Source: Mesorhabditis belari (lineage: Eukaryota; Nematoda; Chromadorea; Rhabditida; Rhabditidae). From it: DNA of 64,000 nt. A program made the translations under genes and the position numbers. Shown one piece after another: positions 57,612 to 64,000 of the stretch (within the stretch, counting starts at the first letter, position 1; the number at the start of each line of letters is the position of its first letter). A model generated the notes under the pieces. That model saw nothing but the letters and a program-made list of their open reading frames with translations. It was not told the DNA's origin and made no database searches. Location of the stretch: positions 434,001-498,000 of the forward strand of contig CAUEEP010000755.1 of NCBI GenBank assembly GCA_958450365.1, in the 5' to 3' direction.

Positions 57612-58140
57612 TATATTCTATTGGGTTGGGGAGAATGAGTCGGCGCCAAACTTTAAAGGGACTTTTTGCACACATAAAGCCTTCTTTAAACATACGTTTG
57701 GTTTCATCAAAAGGATCCACTATTTCTCTACAAAATGACTTTTGAGAGATTCCACAAAGCTTTTCTTTCGTGGAGTTTATGAACTTCCAAACGCAGCTGG
57801 TTAAAATGGCAAAGAGTCCGACTCATCATTTGAACAGTTTCTTTCACATAAACCTTCTTTGGTGTTTATATAAAAAAGATAGAGCACATTCAATTACTTA
57901 AGTTGCCAAATTTGCAGGAAGATCCCACCAATGGTTTTTTCTAGATCACAGTTTGTAGTTTTTGTGAAAAAATGGCTTTTTCTTGAGCGGAGGCGCTGTT
58001 TGAATTTTCTTTTAAATGTCATTTTGTAGAGAATTAGTTAACCATTCTACTCATATCAAACGCATATTATTTGACGAAGTCGAATAGAAGTTTTAGACAT
58101 TTTTTTGATTTTCGGCGCCGACTCATTCTCCCCAACCCAA
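57612..58140. mobile_element. Foldback MITE with TATTGGGTTGGGG ends
   Basis: Left TATTGGGTTGGGGAGAATGA, right complement identical at its tip (TCATTCTCCCCAACCCAATA). About 530 bp. The ends resemble mariner termini. A truncated relative is at 34560-34745. Confidence 0.8.
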
Positions 58141-58800
58141 TATCTCCAGTCTCCAGTCTAGAGACTTTTAGACCTTGATAAACTTTCTCTACAACTATTT
58201 TAAAGCTCTTTTTAAAGCCTTTTAAACTTTCTCCGCTCAACTTATAAATGCAAATTTCAGCCGAAGGATCTTTTGCGATCCCCACCCGTTTGGCTCTTCA
58301 CAACCTCGACATTGAGAGGACCGCGCGACATTTCTACGAACTTTCTTGCCAACCTAATATAAAAATTTCTTGAAAATTAAGAAAAGATCAATGATCGAAT
58401 TTTCGCTCCATAATTTTGGTAAACCCTGTACACTACTTGCTATTTTCTTGATTTAATAATTTCTGTCCTTCTCAAAGGATGCTTTTTATAAGAGAAAAGT
58501 CTTTTTTTAAAGCAAAAGCACCATCAAGTCACGTTTCAGACCCGTGAGAGAACCCTTATAAAGATGAGAACCCTTATAAAGATGAGAACCCTTATAAAGG
58601 CATCCCTATTTGGCATAATTTTCGTATTCACCTAAATCTTCTCATTTTCACCCTAAAACTTAAAACACGTATAACTTTTTATAGAAAACCATTTTGCAAA
58701 AAACGGAAAGCAGATTCGGAATCAATGTGAAATTCTGCGTCGAATGGTCTATGGCTTATCTCATTCGGCCACATCCTACTATTCCCTTTCCCTTGTTAAC
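58141..58800. repeat. Spacer with short tandem and repeat core
   Basis: GAGAACCCTTATAAAGAT is repeated three times (58548-58600). The dispersed core GCAGATTCGGAATCAATGTG is at 58708. A 72-codon minus-strand frame (58285-58067) is unsupported. Confidence 0.6.
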
Positions 58801-58808
58801 AACCAGCT

Positions 58809-59183
58809 TTAACTGACCGATAACAATACACATAAAACATACTTTTGCAAACAAAAAAACTCACAACAGTATATACGATGCAACAAATCGTGCTCGTAAC
58901 CAGCCGGATGTAGCAAAGCCTCGTAGGGATCCTCATAGCCCTGACTTGTCATAAACGCTTTTCCGTCGCAAACTTCTAGAGTTTTGTTCCAAGAAAACTG
59001 GCGGACTGTAAAAGAATTTGAAAACCATTTAATGTTTAAAACCATTTGGGTCAAAAGTTGAGCTAAACGCGAAGCTCGGTGAGCAACTATGTGGCACGAG
59101 AATACGGTCGAGCCTTGAGGGAAGTCATTGTGCCACAAATGGACGATCATCGCTAAAGAAGATCGTTTTTTAACAACCAGCAC
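58809..59183 (-). CDS. Unknown protein fragment
   Basis: A minus-strand frame with a probable exon between a TTTACAG acceptor at about 59008 and the 58860 region reads FSWNKTLEVCDGKAFMTSQG and YEDPYEALLHPAGYEHDLLH. Composition is protein-like, and an exon upstream (VHLWHNDFPQGSTVFSCHIV) may belong to it. No family recognised; no clear start or stop. Confidence 0.4.
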   Translation of the reverse strand: MLVVKKRSSLAMIVHLWHNDFPQGSTVFSCHIVAHRASRLAQLLTQMVLNIKWFSNSFTVRQFSWNKTLEVCDGKAFMTSQGYEDPYEALLHPAGYEHDLLHRIYCCEFFCLQKYVLCVLLSVS

Positions 59184-59228
59184 TTTGAAAATTGTTTGGT
59201 TTCTGCTTTTTCATTTGGAATGGAAAAG

Positions 59229-59633
59229 CAAAAAGTTTTGAATTGGAGCCAGTGCTTCGGGACATTGCACAAGCAAAGCAACCAACAACTGCCATAACTT
59301 TCCTCGTCTCTCGTGGGCTCATTCAAACTCTATATCAACAACTCGATGGCCACCCAAATTATTCATTTAATTGGGTGAACCATGCACAAAACTTCATCAA
59401 CCCATCCAACCCGGCGTGGAATACCCAAAGGATCGATGTGGCGACCCTTCAAAGACCTTCAAAGACGAGGCAACGGAACGGGACACACATTGTGTCAATG
59501 GCCTCCTCGTGCATCGCGGAGGGAGGGTGGTGTCTCAACTTGGCAAGCGGTGTGGACCCGTTCGATGCAATTCTGGAGAACATCTAGGCTTATTGGCCAC
59601 CTGGTACTCCCGCTGGATCAATTGCCTTTTACC
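59229..59633 (+). pseudogene. Unknown gene fragment, copy 3
   Basis: The longest copy: TAITFLVSRGLIQTLYQQLD, GHPNYSFNWVNHAQNFINPS, WNTQRIDVATLQRPSKTRQR, HIVSMASSCIAEGGWCLNLA, GVDPFDAILENI, then a TAG (59584) where copy 1 has AAG, and AYWPPGTPAGSIAFYQ. Same orientation as the chemoreceptors. Family unknown; the TAG suggests decay. Confidence 0.55.
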
Positions 59634-59649
59634 AATAAGCCCATGTTTG

Positions 59650-60120
59650 AGTGAAATAAACTGTTTTTGTAGAACCAAAGCTGCAGAAAAAAAGTGAAAG
59701 CAAGCATATAAATCAAATTTACTGAGTCCAAATAAGAGGGAAAAAATCCCTCTTCCCTCCGATAAAGTCCCGCCATCCCTCCGATAAAACCTCTTGAGTT
59801 AACTTGAAATTTCATATCAATATGAATCGGATAATTGGGCGTCAAGTTACGGTCGAAAAACCGAATTTCGATAATTGTGCCTAACTCTGGATACAGAGTG
59901 GCCGACGAAATTTGGCGCCAGGTTTTTGACTCGTAGATGAGGCCGGATCTTTGTCTTTTTGCTGATTTTCTTGTCACTATTAAGCGAGAAACGATGGATG
60001 AGATAGATTGTGCCCCTAAACGTGCTAAACAAAAGATTGCATCTCGATATGAATTCTTTTTCTTTTCTATCAACTAACTTTACTCTTTTATCTAGTCTAA
60101 CCAAGCAGTCAGAAAATCAG
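59650..60120 (-). pseudogene. Inverted exon-5 cassette preceding receptor D
   Basis: The minus strand reads VRLDKRVKLVDRKEKEFISR, FSTFRGTIYLIHRFSLNSDK, RVKNLAPNFVGHSVSRVRHN and PNYPIHIDMKFQVNSRGFIG. The uninterrupted state of this cassette shows the pre-insertion site of the mariner at 52656. Confidence 0.8.
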
Positions 60121-60371
60121 CACTATTATCCCATAAATTATACTATGTTTCTCTTCTCAAACATTTCCCTACGACAATCTGCAGTAACTCTATGAGAAGA
60201 TTCATCCAAATTAGAGATGATACATAGAACAGTTCTGGAGAAAGGAATTTTGGTGAAGAACTATAAGATCAAAGCATCAAACACCAAATATTACTTTTGT
60301 TTTTACAAAAGAAAAATGTTTGCTTTGAAAGAAGTGAACCAAGTCTATCCAATTTTTTTTTAAATTTTCAG

Positions 60372-62187
60372 ATGTTCCCAAATTCACCTGCCTTCACCTG
60401 CCGACACTGTGAGTGTCGAGAAAGAAGAGGAAAACTTTTCGACAACTTACAAAACAATGAAAATGTATGCCCCTACAATTGATGAGAGGAAATTGCTAAA
60501 CTTTATCTATTCTATCGCTGGAACGGTTGATCTGATCATTTGTCCATTCACCATTTTCGTGCTCCTTTTACCCGTTCCCTCGTATCTGAAAGTGTTTCGG
60601 AGGATTCAGTTCGCTATTGTGGTGAGTGGGAAATGTGAAATGATAATGGGTTTTTAAATCAGTTAATTCGTATCATACCGAATTAAATCCTTCAACTTTT
60701 TCAGATGAATGCCTTTCTTTTCGCGTCAACTTTCTTCATCCTTCGCCCAGTGCTCGCCATGCCATTGGCACTTTACTCAATTTCCCGATGGAATCTCAGT
60801 CAGGAAGCGATTCTTTTTCTATTCGTATGTTCAAAAATATTCAAAATCTTCATTTAATTTGTTACTCTAATGACTTAATCAATTATAATCAATCAATTAT
60901 ACCCAGCCAAGAAATTGCCTGAGCTGAGAATCCAATCTAGCTTTACATCTTGCGTGACTGGCTCTGTCTGTACTTACTATTAGCCTAGCTTGCTTAGCAT
61001 AAACTGTGCTGACTCATTAAGTCCATCTTTCACACTCATTTTCAGGTGGCAGCGGCAACAAGTGGAGGTTTCTTCGTGGTTTTCCTCTTTGTCGCCTATT
61101 TTCATCGCGCCGTCGTTTTGGCCCCTTTTCCACAAAAAAGACCACTCACAATCTATTACACAGTTTGTCTTAAAAAATCTCAACATTTCGATTGTCTTTA
61201 GATTTTAACAGTCAGTGTTTGCCTGGCTGGGCTTTTAGCGATCGGGTATTTGATTTGGGACTTCTTTGTCCTATCTCGCTATCTCGACAATTCGGAGGTG
61301 AAATACTTTTATATCTTTTAGCTAAACATTTTAGTTCCAAGCGATCAAGAGCTTCAGCGCTGTCATTTTCTGGAGTGGCGGTTCATTTAGAATTATTGTT
61401 TATGGGGTAACAGCACCGATTTTCTGGCTATTATGGTTGGTTAGACTAGATAAAACAGTAAAGTTAGAGGATAGAAACGAAAAAGAATTCATATCGAAAT
61501 GCAATCTTTTGTTTAGCACGTTTATGGGCACAATTTATCTCATTCATCGTTTCTCCCTTAATAGCGACAAGAAAATTAGCAAAAAGACGCAACAACGACA
61601 GAATCAACTTTTCCGGCTCACACTTATTCAGGTCCAAACCACTGGAAAATGTTGCTAGCTTTTGTTGCTAGCTTTTGGACTTAACTTTGAAAGTTTTCAG
61701 ACTGTACAGCTTTAGGCTGGAATCCTCGGCACAACTGTCATCGGTCCCGCTGTGATCATAATTTTCGGGATGGCTGAATGGTTTCCAGTAGCCGATATTG
61801 GTAATTTCTGGCTGAACATAGGTTATCGACGATGTTATCTCATCTTTAGTCCTCTTCTACACTTTCATTCCACTCACTTTACACTCACCGGGCAATTGCG
61901 TGGCGCTACTCTGTACCTCGCACTACAGAAAAATTTTGTACCGCTGGCTTACGGTAATTTAAAAGAAAATTACTAAAAATCATAGAAAAAAATTACTTTT
62001 TCAGGCTAGATTTTGAAGTTTTTGATAAATTTTGAAAATCTAATCGCAAAAAATTCAGGATGGGAAAAAGCCGTTGAATCGAGTGAAGACTTTTTGGCGG
62101 AATGATGGTCGAAATCCGAGTATCATCGTTGAGGTAGCGAGTAGTTCGAGGAGAATAAGCAGCAAATCGGATTTTGGAAATCGATAA
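60372..62187 (+). pseudogene. Chemoreceptor D, 10-bp insertion in exon 1
   Basis: Exons 60372-60621, 60705-60824, 61046-61162, 61202-61297, 61335-61631, 61716-61800, 61850-61953 and 62059-62187 parallel copy C. TTCACCTGCC is duplicated near 60385-60400, shifting the frame before the conserved KMYAPTIDERKLLNF. One donor is GTAATT at 61801. Otherwise open. A downstream start would avoid the shift. Confidence 0.8.
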
Positions 62188-62503
62188 ATGATTTATAAAA
62201 GATGAAATCTATTTCCGCATTGCCAATCAGGGACAACCCAACCGGGTTGTACAGGGTGCGGCGGGATTATTGCAACCGCCTCAGGGCATCGATTAGGTTT
62301 TTGTACTATGAGATCCTATCATTCTCAACATTCTCAACACTCAACATCAAAACTTACAAAGATCAGGAATCGTGATCATTTTAGTGGCTGTAGATAGAAT
62401 GAGGGCACAGGCAGGGATGACGACTGTGAGAGCAAAAGTCAAGGCCTGCAACGGAGATACAGGGTGCGGCAGGGTTGTTGGGGAATCAGGGAATCAACGT
62501 TAG

Positions 62504-62762
62504 TTCCAACAACTATCTCGGTGCTTTACGGATAACGGGGAGGGGGGTAAGTTTAAGTGTTTTTTGGCCAATTTGTAGCTCATTTTTAAGCATCTTAAAC
62601 TTGTCTAAACAGAAAGTTTTAATCAGATTTAGATAGCTTAGAATGACAACTTTCAAAAACTATTTATTTAATCAAAAGTTATTAACAAAAATTTATCTAA
62701 AATCGGGCTACAGGTTGGCCAAAGCCCGCTCCCGTTATCCGTAAAGAACCACTATCTCGACA
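62504..62762. mobile_element. Foldback MITE, copy 2
   Basis: Sister of 48438-48692 with the same ATCTCGGTGCTTTACGGATA terminus and inverted partner. Confidence 0.75.
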
Positions 62763-62801
62763 CACTTAAAAAAGATCTTCTTCCATGAACCAAAAATCAC
62801 T

Positions 62802-63107
62802 TTGGCAACAGGATTTGGTGTTTTATGCAGGATGATGCTTATGCTTACAAGACTCGAGTGGTTCAGGACAAGCAGCATTTTCCCGATTTTGACCATCTTT
62901 AGTGACCACCCTCAAATCCCGAGCTTAATTTCAGTGTTTGGAATGTTCTTGAAGCGAAAGCGTGCTCAAAGCCGCATTCCAACATCGATTCGCTTAAGAA
63001 ATCTCTTCAAAAAGCATGTGATTAACTCGATCCCGCTTACCATTTGCCCACGGTGGATGCATTTTCCAAATGTCATCAGGCGTTTCTGCCCTAGAGATCT
63101 TTTTTAA
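62802..63107 (+). pseudogene. DD37D transposase 3' remnant, copy 2
   Basis: Same remnant as 48716-49022 within the same duplicated block, with its own deletions (for example between ARVVQ-type and QHFPD-type sequence). Dead. Confidence 0.7.
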
Positions 63108-63980
63108 AAGGAAGTCGTTTTTCTTGTTTAATATGTCTTTAAAAATCAATTGTTCAAGTTTTTGAGTTGTTTTCTCTTTTATCGGTTTCCATCCTTAAAA
63201 AAATAATCCTGCCCCTATAATCAATATTCCAGGATATACTGCCAGGGGCTCCAGGCGAATCCAGGGACTTTTGTGGGTCAGGCTGTATCCAGGCTTGGCC
63301 CTGCCCTTGATATCAGCTAATCTCATAAAATTCAACATTATGTATCTGAAACATTATCTGGCAAAATGTTTGAGTATTGATTACATTGAATTCCCTTTTT
63401 TGAGTCTTACCTTTCAAAATGTAGCTTGAGCACCAGAAATTTGCAATTTGCATCGAATTTGCACCTGTTTTGGGGAAAAGTTCGGTCAAAATTCAGTTCA
63501 ATAAGTTCAATATTCAAACTTTCAAAGAAATTAGTTCAAAGAAATTTTCAGTTATCTACTTTCCGTCTTTTCTCAAAATGTGTCTACTTTGCAACATTTT
63601 AACAGCAGATTCCAAAGTTTCTGTACAACAAAAAATTTACTCGCCATTATGCGCAAAAATCAATTAAACAAAACGCGAAACTTTCTCACAATCGAAGAAC
63701 AAAAAATAAATCAAATCAAAAAGCATTTCAATACGTTCTGTCGTAGTAACGCGGGAAACTGTCTGCTTTATCCACGATGAATCCATTGAAACGTTGCAAT
63801 TCGTCAAACGTTCGTCTCATTGCGGCCATATTGCTAAAACACCGCAAAGTTTACAAACTAATAAACAGAACTAACTTCAACATTCCGATCATCACTCTTT
63901 CTTGCAGCAGCTTTCGTTCACTTTCCTCCACCGGCTCCGAATTGCAAGTGAAACTAAAAATCGTACTAAGAAACGCTACT
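63108..63980. other. Duplicate of the spacer at 49023-49860
   Basis: Collinear with the first copy apart from a 63-bp insertion near 63559-63621 and a deletion removing one ACGTTCGTCTCA unit. No supported gene. Confidence 0.5.
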
Positions 63981-63986
63981 AAAGAA

Positions 63987-64000
63987 TTACTTTTTTCCTT
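63987..64000 (-). pseudogene. Start of a second GT31 gene tail, cut by the window edge
   Basis: The last 14 bases are the complement of the stop and final Lys codons of the glycosyltransferase at 49874. The duplication therefore continues beyond the window. Confidence 0.5.

Overview
This window looks like nematode nuclear DNA. It is AT-rich, introns are mostly 40-50 bp with TTTCAG or TTTTAG acceptors, and recognisable genes include an astacin with an ShKT domain, seven-transmembrane chemoreceptors, and RAN, RFC, Pol III and TFIIIC genes. Tc1/mariner and maT elements are everywhere. I cannot name the species. No CRISPR array, rRNA gene or confident functional tRNA gene was seen.

Layout. 0-11.5 kb: a serpentine receptor gene (+) whose long introns hold transposase remnants, minisatellites and foldback elements, then the tail end of a duplicated astacin locus. 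11.8-28.6 kb: a five-exon gene of unknown function in three near-identical copies (two direct, one inverted). Between the copies lie an RFC2 gene with a small basic-protein gene just downstream (likely operon), a damaged RAN 3' half, a beta-ureidopropionase tail, the Pol III subunit RPC8, a TFIIIC TPR subunit (GTF3C3), and a structurally complete DD37D (maT) transposon. At the far end a broken PABP gene abuts a second RAN fragment. 28.8-37.9 kb: second copy of the 8.3-11.5 kb block, continuing into a full multi-domain astacin gene (-) with an N-terminal signal peptide. 39.6-62.2 kb: four direct copies of an eight-exon chemoreceptor gene, each preceded by an inverted copy of part of its own exon 5. 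The array also holds mariner insertions, a repeated unknown gene fragment, and large inverted repeats. A decayed GT31 glycosyltransferase gene (-) lies at 51.1-49.9 kb; its tail repeats at the window's right end.

How it fits together. The window is a rearrangement hotspot. Block duplications cut through RAN, PABP, the receptor and the astacin, and several conserved genes carry single disabling changes (a TGA in RFC2, frameshifts in RAN, UPB1, RPC8 and three of the four chemoreceptors). These could be pseudogenes, redundant copies, or uncorrected consensus errors; the sequence alone does not decide. The most unusual signals are minisatellites inside transposase reading frames flanked by duplicated host sequence, one of which shares its unit with an astacin intron, and the repeated cassette of inverted exon 5 plus receptor. 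Two mariner insertions can be dated against empty sites in sister copies.
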